The translations under genes were made by a program, and so were the position numbers. Below are positions 1 through 9,265 of a DNA stretch of 64,000 nucleotides, piece by piece. A model generated the notes under the pieces. That model saw nothing but the letters and a program-made list of their open reading frames with translations. It was not told the origin of the DNA and ran no database searches. How positions within the stretch are numbered: position 1 is the first letter of the stretch; every line of letters begins with the position of its first letter. The stretch covers positions 868,001 to 932,000 of the forward strand of contig CAXXXS010000001.1 of NCBI GenBank assembly GCA_963665085.2, read 5' to 3'. The DNA is from G963665085 sp963665085. Lineage in GTDB: Bacteria; Bacteroidota; Bacteroidia; Bacteroidales; JAAAOM01.

Positions 1-1133
1 GTAAGGTGTATCCAGTTTTTCTTTCATTTATCGTTATGGGATTTGTTGATATCATTGGTATTGCAACAGGATATATCAAACTGGATTTTGAATTATCAAA
101 TTTCACTGTTCAATTTTTACCAATGATGGTCTTATTGTGGTTTTTTATCCTTTCAGTACCAGTAGGAATTTTACAGGATAAATATGGAAAACGTAATATG
201 TTAAATATTGGGATGATGATGCAGGCAATTGGATTAAGCTTGTCATTTATCCATTATTCATTTGAAATGGTATTCGCGTCGTTTATTCTACTTGGCATAG
301 GAAATACTGTAATTCAGGTTTCTGCAAATCCTCTTTTACAGGATGTTTCCCCTTCTGAAAAATTTGCCAGTTACCTGAGTATTTCCCAGTTTTTAAAAGC
401 TATAATTTCATTCTCCGGCCCGTTAATTGTAACATTCCTAGCCATAACTTATGGTGATTGGCAGTTGATTTTTGCAGTTTATGGGACGACCTCGATACTA
501 GCAGCTATTTGGCTTGGAGTAACTCCTATCCAGGAATCAAAACCTGAACGTAAACCGGCAACTTTTGCTTCCTGTTTTGGTTTATTAAGAAGTCGTTTTG
601 TAGCTTTTATGAGCCTGTCTATTTTTTTAATAGTAGGTACTGAAGTAGCTATAAATACAAATATTACCAACATTCTTATAGACAGGTTCGAAATCTCAAT
701 GGAAACGGCAGCCTTAGGGATTAGCCTCTTTTTTGCCGGAGAAACGGTTGCCCGTTTGGCAGGAGCTATAATTCTAAACTGGATAAAACCACGGTTATTT
801 CTTCTACTTACCACACTGATTTCACTTTCAGGTATTTCTGGAATATTTCTGGCTTCGGTTGATATTGTTGCATTTGTTTCGATATTTATTACCGGCTTGG
901 GCATAGGGAATATGTTCCCGTTAATTTTTTCATTCGCATTAAATAAAATGCCCGACCGGGCAAACGAAATCTCAGGATTATTGATCATGGCCGTTTCAGG
1001 CGGAGCTTTTATTCCTCTATTAACAGGATTTATTAGTACTACCTTGGGGGCAATTTCAAGCATCTTGGTAATTGGATTCTGTATGCTTTATATTCTATGG
1101 GTTTCTCTGTATATAAGAAACAAAACCGATTAA
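1..1133 (+). CDS. MFS sugar permease, fucose-permease-like (5' end cut by window)
   Basis: This is a polytopic inner-membrane major facilitator, probably a proton/sugar symporter. About 375 residues are visible as roughly 11-12 hydrophobic segments, with a basic loop (DKYGKRN) after the second segment, which is the usual MFS loop 2-3 signature. A GTG at position 6 could serve as start, but the frame is already open at position 3 and residue 1 falls directly at the start of the first membrane helix. The true start therefore probably lies a few codons outside the window. The overall look resembles the FHS/fucose-permease branch found next to glycan-degradation genes in Bacteroidota. It is followed after 39 bp by a ROK sugar kinase, which fits uptake of a monosaccharide released by the downstream hydrolases. 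The exact substrate cannot be read from sequence. Confidence 0.85.
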   Translation, partial: KVYPVFLSFIVMGFVDIIGIATGYIKLDFELSNFTVQFLPMMVLLWFFILSVPVGILQDKYGKRNMLNIGMMMQAIGLSLSFIHYSFEMVFASFILLGIGNTVIQVSANPLLQDVSPSEKFASYLSISQFLKAIISFSGPLIVTFLAITYGDWQLIFAVYGTTSILAAIWLGVTPIQESKPERKPATFASCFGLLRSRFVAFMSLSIFLIVGTEVAINTNITNILIDRFEISMETAALGISLFFAGETVARLAGAIILNWIKPRLFLLLTTLISLSGISGIFLASVDIVAFVSIFITGLGIGNMFPLIFSFALNKMPDRANEISGLLIMAVSGGAFIPLLTGFISTTLGAISSILVIGFCMLYILWVSLYIRNKTD

Positions 1134-1172
1134 TATATTATGTTATTGAAACAACCTTTAAAGTAATTAAAA

Positions 1173-2153
1173 ATGGAAAAAAAAATTAGTGAATATTATT
1201 TAGGTCTTGATATTGGAGGAACCAAGTGCGCAATAGTAATTGGAGATAAAAATTTTCAGATTCACCGGAAAGTAAAATTTGAAACACGAACGAAAAGAGG
1301 TTACGAAGCTATATTAAATAAATTTCATCAGTATATTGAAGAATTATTTTTAGAATTTCCAAAGGAAAACCTAAAAGGAATAGGAATCAGTTGTGGAGGT
1401 CCCCTTGATTCAAAAAAAGGAGTGATTTATTCACCACCTAATCTCCCCGGATGGGATAATATCCCAATAGTAAAAATTTTTAGAGAAAAATACGGAGTCC
1501 CAGCAGCCATACAAAACGATGCAAATGCCTGTGCTTTGGCAGAATGGCTTATGGGAGCAGGAAAAGGAACTGATAATATGATATTTCTGACATTTGGGAC
1601 AGGAATGGGATCTGGGTTAATAATTAACGGACGGCTTTATGCAGGAACCAATGATTTGGGTGGCGAGGTTGGACATATCAGGCTGTCCAAAGATGGTCCG
1701 ATTGGATTTGGCAAAGCGGGTTCATTCGAAGGTTTCTGCAGTGGAGGTGGAATTGCCCAATTGGCCAAATCTGTCATTTCTAAAAAATTAGAAAGCAACG
1801 AGTTTGTTGGATTTTGTCCTACTATTGAAATGATTACGGAATTGACGGCAAAAGATGTTGCTTTAGCTGCCCGAAAGGGAGATGCTACTGCTGCAGAAAT
1901 CATTAAAATTTCTGCGGAATATCTAGGTCAGGGACTTGCAATTCTAATTGATGTTATTAATCCACAATGTATTGTAATAGGAAGCATTTATGCACGTAAT
2001 GTCGAACTTTTTAAACCACATGTTGAACGTATTTTAAAAGAAGAAGCCATTTCAACTGCCGTTGAAGTTTGCGAGATTAAACCAGCAGAACTTGGTGAAT
2101 CTATTGGTGATTTTGCTGCGCTTTGTGTTGCACTTTATGAAAATCAATTTTAA
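1173..2153 (+). CDS. ROK-family sugar kinase
   Basis: This is a cytoplasmic ATP-dependent hexose-type kinase of the ROK family, 326 residues. The N-terminal phosphate-binding motif LGLDIGGTK lies near residue 10, the second-domain motif FGTGMGSGLI is near residue 137, and the active-site region DLGGEVGHI is near 162-170. Classical ROK proteins carry a zinc-binding CxCGxxGCxE motif after that His. Here the equivalent stretch reads GFGKAGSFEGFCSGGG and lacks the Cys set, so this is a zinc-less subgroup. The gene sits between a sugar permease and a GmhA-like isomerase (17 bp to the next start), so it probably phosphorylates the imported sugar or its isomerised product. Glucokinase, fructokinase and mannose-type activity are all possible. 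Confidence 0.9.
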   Translation: MEKKISEYYLGLDIGGTKCAIVIGDKNFQIHRKVKFETRTKRGYEAILNKFHQYIEELFLEFPKENLKGIGISCGGPLDSKKGVIYSPPNLPGWDNIPIVKIFREKYGVPAAIQNDANACALAEWLMGAGKGTDNMIFLTFGTGMGSGLIINGRLYAGTNDLGGEVGHIRLSKDGPIGFGKAGSFEGFCSGGGIAQLAKSVISKKLESNEFVGFCPTIEMITELTAKDVALAARKGDATAAEIIKISAEYLGQGLAILIDVINPQCIVIGSIYARNVELFKPHVERILKEEAISTAVEVCEIKPAELGESIGDFAALCVALYENQF

Positions 2154-2170
2154 TTAGTCTTAAATCTGAT

Positions 2171-2848
2171 ATGAAGAACAATAATATTTTTCAAGAATTA
2201 TTAAATCGTAACAGTAAATTAATCTCTTTAGAAAATGAAATAACCCTTGCAGCCGAACTTATCATCAATTGTTATAAAATGGGAGGCAAAGTTTTAACTT
2301 GCGGTAATGGTGGAAGTGCCTCCGATGCTGACCATATTGTAGGCGAACTAATGAAAAGTTTTGAAGCTAAACGTCCTTTGGAGTCAAAATTGCAGGAAAA
2401 CCTGAAAAAAAATTCGCCTATACGTGGCAGTGTGTTGGCCGAAAATCTACAACAAGGATTACCAGCAGTTTCGCTTACAGTACATAATGCTTTAGTTTCT
2501 GCTATTATCAATGATATAAATGGAGATCTCATATTTGCTCAACAGATTATCGGACTTGGAAAAAAAGGAGATGTTCTTATTGGATTAAGTACATCGGGAA
2601 ATTCACAAAATGTTGTTGATGCTATAACTGTAGCCAAAGCAAAAGGACTAATAACTATAGGTTTTACTGGAGAAACAGGAGGCAAAATGAAAGATTTATG
2701 TGATGTGCTTATTAATGTTCCTGAAAGACGCACTGCATATGTTCAAGAGTTACATTTGCCTGTGTACCATGCCATTTGTATGATGGTTGAAAATCATTTC
2801 TTTTCGATTGATTTAACTGAAAGTGAATTTATAGTTGAAAAGAAATAA
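2171..2848 (+). CDS. SIS-domain phosphosugar isomerase, GmhA-like
   Basis: This 225-residue cytoplasmic protein has the sugar-isomerase (SIS) fold of the GmhA / sedoheptulose-7-phosphate isomerase type. Visible motifs are CGNGGSASDADHIVGEL near residue 43 (phosphosugar binding), GLSTSGNSQNV near residue 140, and a C-terminal QELHLPVYHAICMMVE helix carrying the His typical of GmhA. Compared with GmhA (about 190 residues) there is an insertion around residues 65-100, as in related SIS proteins of glycan loci. Its position directly after the ROK kinase, and far from any lipopolysaccharide heptose gene, suggests a catabolic phosphosugar isomerase rather than heptose biosynthesis. That role is inference. 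Confidence 0.85.
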   Translation: MKNNNIFQELLNRNSKLISLENEITLAAELIINCYKMGGKVLTCGNGGSASDADHIVGELMKSFEAKRPLESKLQENLKKNSPIRGSVLAENLQQGLPAVSLTVHNALVSAIINDINGDLIFAQQIIGLGKKGDVLIGLSTSGNSQNVVDAITVAKAKGLITIGFTGETGGKMKDLCDVLINVPERRTAYVQELHLPVYHAICMMVENHFFSIDLTESEFIVEKK

Positions 2849-2900
2849 GTATTGACTTGACATTTTAGCTTGAAAAAAATAAAACTAAATATTTCAAATT

Positions 2901-5900
2901 GTGAGAATAATAATTTTGTTTCTGTATATAATTTTTATCTTTTTTCTATGTAATTGTACTCAAGAAACAGCAAAAAACGATTTCGAAAAAGAGCTATTCA
3001 GGAGTCCTCCAACAGAAGTTAGAGTTCATACCTGGTGGCACTGGATTGATGGACGTATAACCCGTAAAGGTATTACCCGCGATCTTGAATCAATGAAAGA
3101 GCGTGGGATTGTACAGGCTACTATCTTAAATATTGGCATGCCATCAGGCCAAAACATTAACGTCAAAAAAGTTCTTTTTGATTCAGATGAATGGTACGAG
3201 ATGTTTAAATGGGCACTCAAAGAAGCTAATCGTCTTGATATTTCAATTGGAGTTCATAACTGTGATGGATGGAGCGAAAGCGGTGGCCCCTGGATTACGC
3301 CAGAAATGTCGATGAAAAAGTTTGTTTTTAGCAAGACCAAAATTCAGGCGAACCAACAAAAAATAATTCTACCACAACCTTTATGCGAAACCAATTTTTA
3401 TCGTGATGTAGCTGTAATTGCATATAAAAAACAAAGTACCCTAAATACAATATTAAATGAAGTTCCTAAAGTAATAGTGAATGATACGATTGATGGGAAA
3501 GCTTTGGTTGATGGCAATCCTGAAAGTATGATTGAGATTAGAAATGGTGATATTTTAAATTTTATCAATAGTGATAAAGAACTTAAAACAAGAATATCTC
3601 TTTTACAAAATTTTAAAGGAACATTTTATTTCCCAGAACCAAAAACCATTGAATACATAATTAAAGCATCAAATGATGGTGTTCATTTCAAAAAAATTAC
3701 AGAAGTTGCCACCAATAAATTTTATGGAAATGAGCTTTTTAATATTCCACCTACGACAGCAAAATATTTTCAGGTAGAAGTAAAAAAGATCCATAACTTA
3801 CGTCCATGGCATCACGCAGCATTAGCTGAACTTCAATTATTAGACAATAACGAAGAGCCTGCTTACAATCCTTCGATTTTAAATACTCTCGAAAAAACTG
3901 CTTCTGCAAGAATTGTAGATATAAATAAATTATATGCCGATAATACAGATATTGAAGAAGATGAAATAATAGATGTAGAATCAATTATTGATATTACGGA
4001 TAAAATGTTACCTGATGGAACTCTAAAATGTGATATTCTGGATCAGAATTGGACAGTTATTCGTTTTGGCTATACAACTACTGGTGCACAAAATGATCCT
4101 GCAACAGAAGAAGGCAAAGGATTAGAATGCGATAAAATGGATACAGTAGCAGTTAACTTCCATTTTAGAAACTTTCCAAAAAAACTAATAGAAGAGGCTG
4201 GCGTATTCACTGGGAACACTTTTAAGTTCCTTTTGATAGATAGTTGGGAACGCGGATACCAAACATGGACAAAAGCTATGCCTGAAGAATTTGAAAAATT
4301 GCGTGGTTACGAATTAAAAAAATGGATACCGGTTTTATGTGGCGAAACTATTGGAAGTACAAAGCAATCTGATGCATTTCTATATGATTTCCGAAAAACA
4401 ATAGCAGATTTGTTTGAACAGAACTATTATAAGCACTTTCATGAATTATGTCATAGGAATGGTTTAGAATTACATGGTGAGGTTATTTACGGTGATACTG
4501 GACCATTCCCTCCGATTGATGTGTTGAGGACGAATAATTATATGGATATGCCTATGTACGAATTCTGGGCTGACGTAGATGAACAAAACTTAGTAAAATA
4601 TATTCCTAAAGCCGACCTTATTAAAAACTTACCTGTATTTACATCTAATTTTTATAATAAACCGATAATTGGTACAGAGGCATTCACCGGATTTGCTCAC
4701 TATAGCGAGTCTCCTGCTGATTTAAAATTATTTGGAGATAGGGCATTTTGTTCAGGGATTAATCAAATGATACTACACAGCTATGTCCATCAGCCTAACG
4801 AAAAAAAACCTGGTCTAAGCCTCGGACAACATGGTTCATATTTTAACAGACATTATCCATCGTGGAATCATTCAGAAAGTTGGTTGGAATACTTATCAAG
4901 AATCCAATATATTTTACAAAAGGGCAATATATCGGCTGATATCCTTTACTATTTGGGAGATCAGTATCCTCAATTTTTCGAAAATAAAAGTATTAATAGC
5001 TTACCATCGAACTTTCAAATGATACCCTGCAATTATGATGTATTAAAGAAACTTACAGTTAGAAATAACAAAATGTACTTTTCGGATAATCAAAGCTTTT
5101 CAATACTTGTTTTACCCGACCATAACGCAATTGAATTTGAAACACTTTGTGAGATTCAACGCTTATTAAAAGAAGGAGCTATGGTATATGGTGACAAACC
5201 TACTCAAATGTTTTCGCTAAATGCTACAATGAAGAAAACATCAGAATTCGAAAAACTATCAAATGAAATTTGGTTAAAGTACACTGACAACAAATCCGGC
5301 AAAAATAATTATGGAAAAGGAACAATTATTTGGGGAGGATCATTTCTCGATATTATAGAAAACAAAAATATTAAGCCAGATTTTACAAGCAACCAGCCAG
5401 ATTCTTTAAACCTTATGTATATTCATAAAAATACGAAATACAACGATGTTTTTTTTATTGTAAATCAGAAAGATTCTGCTTACTACAGAGAATGTATTTT
5501 TAAGGTCTCGGGAAACCGAATTCCAACTATCTGGGATCCGATGACAGGCGAAGTTAGAAATCTTACAATTTATGCTTCTGATTCAGGACAAATTCAGATT
5601 CCGATTGAATTTAAACCGCAACAGTCTTTGTTTTTTATTTTTTCAGATTACGAAAGTCCAAAACATATTTGTAAAATTGAAACGGATGGTGAAATATTAT
5701 TCCCTTCAAAAGATGTATCTCAGATTTCAAATTTTCCAATGATAAACTATAATTCAAATGGAAAATTTTCCTGTGTTTCAGCTACAGAAAAGAAGTATAG
5801 ATTAACAACAAATGAAGGGGACATTATTGAGGTAAATAGCAAGGTGCCTGAAATTGTTCAGATAGACAATATCAGCGGGAGAATAATATTTAATCCATTA

Positions 5901-6344
5901 AATTCCATTAAAACTGATACTTTAGAAATTGACGATTTAAAATCATTTACCTCTTACGATGATTCAAAGATTAAATATTTCTCAGGTGATGCTGTTTATG
6001 AAATTGATTTCAAAATCCCTGAATATTTTCCCGATAGTGAAAGCCTAATTTATCTCTCATTGGGTAATTTCGATGCAACAGCCGAAGTTATTTTAAATAA
6101 TCATTCATTGGGCTCAATTTGGTTTCCTGGAAATCGAATTCAGATACAACAATTTTTAAAAACAAACAATCACCTCGAAATTTCACTGGGGACTACCGTT
6201 CGCAACCGTGTAATAGGTGATCTAAAAGAATTTGGAGAGTTAAAGAATTTGTGGACTTCGGCTCCTGTAGAACGATTTCTGGATGTAGATTCAGAACTAA
6301 AACCATCAGGATTAATAGGTCCTTTACTGCTGATTAAATATTAA
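2901..6344 (+). CDS. GH106-type alpha-L-rhamnosidase, lipoprotein
   Basis: This 1147-residue protein resembles glycoside hydrolase family 106 (alpha-L-rhamnosidases acting on pectin-type glycans). It starts at GTG and opens with a hydrophobic signal ending in FFLCNC, so Cys17 or Cys19 is a likely lipidation site. The family-typical start of the mature enzyme, HTWWHWIDGRITRKGITRDL, lies at 43-62. Acidic candidates for catalysis are Glu450 in DSWE and Glu593 in GTEAF, with another Glu in LHGEVIYG between them. The assignment is by resemblance and was not tested. The C-terminal region (about 930-1147) looks like beta-sandwich domains. It is probably a surface or periplasmic exo-enzyme and is followed after 24 bp by a second GH106-like gene. 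No SusC/SusD genes are present. Confidence 0.85.
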   Translation: MRIIILFLYIIFIFFLCNCTQETAKNDFEKELFRSPPTEVRVHTWWHWIDGRITRKGITRDLESMKERGIVQATILNIGMPSGQNINVKKVLFDSDEWYEMFKWALKEANRLDISIGVHNCDGWSESGGPWITPEMSMKKFVFSKTKIQANQQKIILPQPLCETNFYRDVAVIAYKKQSTLNTILNEVPKVIVNDTIDGKALVDGNPESMIEIRNGDILNFINSDKELKTRISLLQNFKGTFYFPEPKTIEYIIKASNDGVHFKKITEVATNKFYGNELFNIPPTTAKYFQVEVKKIHNLRPWHHAALAELQLLDNNEEPAYNPSILNTLEKTASARIVDINKLYADNTDIEEDEIIDVESIIDITDKMLPDGTLKCDILDQNWTVIRFGYTTTGAQNDPATEEGKGLECDKMDTVAVNFHFRNFPKKLIEEAGVFTGNTFKFLLIDSWERGYQTWTKAMPEEFEKLRGYELKKWIPVLCGETIGSTKQSDAFLYDFRKTIADLFEQNYYKHFHELCHRNGLELHGEVIYGDTGPFPPIDVLRTNNYMDMPMYEFWADVDEQNLVKYIPKADLIKNLPVFTSNFYNKPIIGTEAFTGFAHYSESPADLKLFGDRAFCSGINQMILHSYVHQPNEKKPGLSLGQHGSYFNRHYPSWNHSESWLEYLSRIQYILQKGNISADILYYLGDQYPQFFENKSINSLPSNFQMIPCNYDVLKKLTVRNNKMYFSDNQSFSILVLPDHNAIEFETLCEIQRLLKEGAMVYGDKPTQMFSLNATMKKTSEFEKLSNEIWLKYTDNKSGKNNYGKGTIIWGGSFLDIIENKNIKPDFTSNQPDSLNLMYIHKNTKYNDVFFIVNQKDSAYYRECIFKVSGNRIPTIWDPMTGEVRNLTIYASDSGQIQIPIEFKPQQSLFFIFSDYESPKHICKIETDGEILFPSKDVSQISNFPMINYNSNGKFSCVSATEKKYRLTTNEGDIIEVNSKVPEIVQIDNISGRIIFNPLNSIKTDTLEIDDLKSFTSYDDSKIKYFSGDAVYEIDFKIPEYFPDSESLIYLSLGNFDATAEVILNNHSLGSIWFPGNRIQIQQFLKTNNHLEISLGTTVRNRVIGDLKEFGELKNLWTSAPVERFLDVDSELKPSGLIGPLLLIKY

Positions 6345-6368
6345 ACTAGCTACAAACAAAATATTAAT

Positions 6369-9245
6369 ATGAAACGAAGAAATTTCATTAAACAAAGTAC
6401 AATGTTATCAACGGGAGCCCTTTTTTCAGGTTCTCTGCAAGCAATGAGGATTAATACAATTGCTCGTAACATGGATGTAAACAGTAGAAATTTATATTCA
6501 ATATTTAAAGAACCCGATTCTTGCTACTATCCTTTTGTGCGTTGGTGGTGGAATGGTAACAAAATTGAAAAAAAAGAACTAATTCGTGAGTTACGCTTAC
6601 TTAAAGAAGCTGGTATCGGAGGGGTAGAAATCAACCCGATAGAGTTTCCTTCAACAGGAGATGATATAGGAATAGAGTCTTTGACATGGCTCAGCGATGA
6701 ATGGCTTGAAATGCTTCAGATAACTTTTGATGAAGCTAAAAGACTTGATATGACTTGCGATCTCATTGTTGGCTCTGGCTGGCCTTTCGGATCAGAAACT
6801 CTTCCTCGTGACGAGAGAGCTCAAATTGTCTTAGTTTATGCAGAAGAAATCGAAGGGCCAACAATTTTTGAAACCTCACAATATAATATTTTCAATCAAG
6901 TTGATCCGAAAATAACTGTTACATCGCCGGGACGAACCTTTGAAATTCTGTCACTTAAACTAGTAGCTGATCCTATGAGCAGTTTGGATCAGATAATTGA
7001 TATTTCTGACAAAAAAAATGAAAACATTATATATATAAATGTACCAACAGGAAAACATGTACTTTACGCATTGGTGAAAGTTGAATCTTTTGCCAGTGTA
7101 ATAAACGGTGCACCAGGTGCAGCAGGGCCTATTCTGGATCACATGAATAAAAAAGCTGTTTGGAATTACCTTAATCATATGTCTGATAAAATCCAGAAAA
7201 AAAATGGAGGTTTATCCCAACATATTCGGACCCTGTTTACTGATTCAATGGAACTAGAAGGATGTAACTGGACGAAAGATTTTAATGAAGAATTTAAAAA
7301 ACGAAGAGGGTATGATGTTATGTTATATCTACCGTTTATCCTGTATAAAATTGGAAGATTAGGCAGTGTTGTTGATTACAATTACGGGGCAACGAAAACA
7401 CAAGAACTTGATGAAATTCTCAAACGTGTAAGGTTTGATTTTGAGTTAACCAAAGCGGAATTACTTAATGAACGTTTTACACAAACTTATTTACAGTGGT
7501 GTAAAGAGCAAAATGTAAAATCCCGGGCTCAATCATATGGTTCAGGATTTTTTCCATTAGAATCAAGCCTGGGGTATGATATTCCGGAAGGAGAGTCGTG
7601 GACAACCAACTGGTTAAAACATTGTGTTGGAGAAGAGATGTCAGATGATGATTATCGTCGGGGACGTGGTTATACAATGATCAATAAATACGTTTCATCG
7701 GCTGCACACCTTGAGGGAAAACGTGTAGTAAGTTGTGAAGAGATGACCAATACTTACAACGTATTTAATATTACACTTGAACAACTTAAAATCGGATCAG
7801 ATATGAGTATCATGTCAGGGATTACTCATTCAGTGTGGCACGGATTTAATTACTCACCACCCGAAGTCCCTTTCCCTGGTTGGGTTCAATATGGTTCGTA
7901 TTACAACGAGAACAACAATTGGTGGCCATATTTCAAGTTTCTAAATCAATATAAAGCTCGGCTTTCCTCTTTACTACAGAATGCTGATATGTATACAGAC
8001 ATTGCAATATTGCCACCTAACTACGATATGTGGAGTGAAATAGGTGCGCAAACAGAACCATTCCCTGGAAAACTGAATGTATCCTATACTTCATTAATTT
8101 GGGAATCAATTAATAAAACAGGAGGAGCTGCTGATTATATCTCAGAGATTATTATTAATAAGTCGACAATTAATAAAGGAAAGCTTTGTTACGGAGCCAA
8201 AAAATATGAAATTCTTTTCCTCCCCGAAGTGACTAGTATAGGTATATCAACTATGAAAAAATTATATGAATTTGTTTCGACAGGCGGACACATTTTTTGT
8301 ATAGAAAAATATCCTGAAAAATCATTAGGCTTAAAGAACTGGGAACAACTCGATATAGAAGTTGCAGATATGGTTGCAAAGCTTAAAAAACAAAATAATA
8401 GGTTTTTTCTGATTAGAAAACCAATAGACAATCGTTTTCTGGAATGGTACATGCAAATGTTGGAACAATATAAATTACCTCACTATATGGCAATTGAAAA
8501 ACCAGATCGGTTTTTTATGCAAACCCGTTATCGGACAGATGACGGAAGTGAGATATTTTTCTTCCAAAATGTTCATATACATAACAGGTATAAGACCAAT
8601 GTTAGCTTTTCAGAATCAATATCAAAAGGATTGTACCCCTGGATCTGGGACTTAGAAACAGGTAACCGTTATCGCATTTTCATATCAAATAACAGTTATG
8701 AAATAGATCTGGGACCCGCTGAATCACGCATCATTATTTTTAGAGAAGAAAAAGAAGGTGAGGATTATAAACCAGTACCTATAACCGGCTCATATATAGA
8801 AGAAATAAATAATGATTGGGAAGTTGAACTCCGACATAATCGAGAACATACTGTCCAATCATTTAAAATGTATGCTTTAAAAGACCTTAAAGACACAGAT
8901 TATGTGAACTTTACGGGGACTGTTATTTATAAGAAAACCATCATCTATAACCGAGAAAAGTTGCATTATCTGAACCTGGGTAAGGTTTTTGGGGTATCTG
9001 AACTATTTATTAATGGTGAGTCTTTAGGAGTAAAATGGTATGGCGACCGGATATATGATCTTTCAGGAATACCCAAAGAAGTTAAAAATGAAATAGAAAT
9101 AGAAATACACGTAGTTACTTCAATGGGTAACTACATGAAAACCCTAAAAGATAATAAGACAGCACAAAAATTTCTTTGTATTGGAAGTAAAAATCAATCT
9201 TTACAATCAATGGGGCTGATTGGTCCAGTAACAATATATTCATAA
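6369..9245 (+). CDS. GH106-like glycosyl hydrolase, Tat-type signal
   Basis: This is a 958-residue second member of the GH106-like superfamily, distant from its neighbour. The N-terminus MKRRNFIKQS followed by a hydrophobic stretch resembles a twin-arginine signal, as often seen in Bacteroidota glycan enzymes. The barrel start FVRWWWNGNKIEKKELIREL (near 55-75) parallels the HTWWHW segment of the first paralog. Candidate catalytic acids are Glu295 in DSMELEG and Glu457/Glu458 in SCEEMTN. A C-terminal beta-sandwich (about 800-958) ends in SMGLIGPVTI, matching the SGLIGPLLLI end of the previous protein. It probably removes a terminal deoxyhexose from a different linkage than its neighbour. Specificity is unknown. 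Confidence 0.78.
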   Translation: MKRRNFIKQSTMLSTGALFSGSLQAMRINTIARNMDVNSRNLYSIFKEPDSCYYPFVRWWWNGNKIEKKELIRELRLLKEAGIGGVEINPIEFPSTGDDIGIESLTWLSDEWLEMLQITFDEAKRLDMTCDLIVGSGWPFGSETLPRDERAQIVLVYAEEIEGPTIFETSQYNIFNQVDPKITVTSPGRTFEILSLKLVADPMSSLDQIIDISDKKNENIIYINVPTGKHVLYALVKVESFASVINGAPGAAGPILDHMNKKAVWNYLNHMSDKIQKKNGGLSQHIRTLFTDSMELEGCNWTKDFNEEFKKRRGYDVMLYLPFILYKIGRLGSVVDYNYGATKTQELDEILKRVRFDFELTKAELLNERFTQTYLQWCKEQNVKSRAQSYGSGFFPLESSLGYDIPEGESWTTNWLKHCVGEEMSDDDYRRGRGYTMINKYVSSAAHLEGKRVVSCEEMTNTYNVFNITLEQLKIGSDMSIMSGITHSVWHGFNYSPPEVPFPGWVQYGSYYNENNNWWPYFKFLNQYKARLSSLLQNADMYTDIAILPPNYDMWSEIGAQTEPFPGKLNVSYTSLIWESINKTGGAADYISEIIINKSTINKGKLCYGAKKYEILFLPEVTSIGISTMKKLYEFVSTGGHIFCIEKYPEKSLGLKNWEQLDIEVADMVAKLKKQNNRFFLIRKPIDNRFLEWYMQMLEQYKLPHYMAIEKPDRFFMQTRYRTDDGSEIFFFQNVHIHNRYKTNVSFSESISKGLYPWIWDLETGNRYRIFISNNSYEIDLGPAESRIIIFREEKEGEDYKPVPITGSYIEEINNDWEVELRHNREHTVQSFKMYALKDLKDTDYVNFTGTVIYKKTIIYNREKLHYLNLGKVFGVSELFINGESLGVKWYGDRIYDLSGIPKEVKNEIEIEIHVVTSMGNYMKTLKDNKTAQKFLCIGSKNQSLQSMGLIGPVTIYS

Positions 9246-9265
9246 AACAATAAAGAATTAAGAAC

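Noticed and set aside
479..1063. 194-codon open frame antisense to the sugar permease
   Set aside because: It mirrors the hydrophobic codon pattern of the permease on the other strand and has no recognisable domain.
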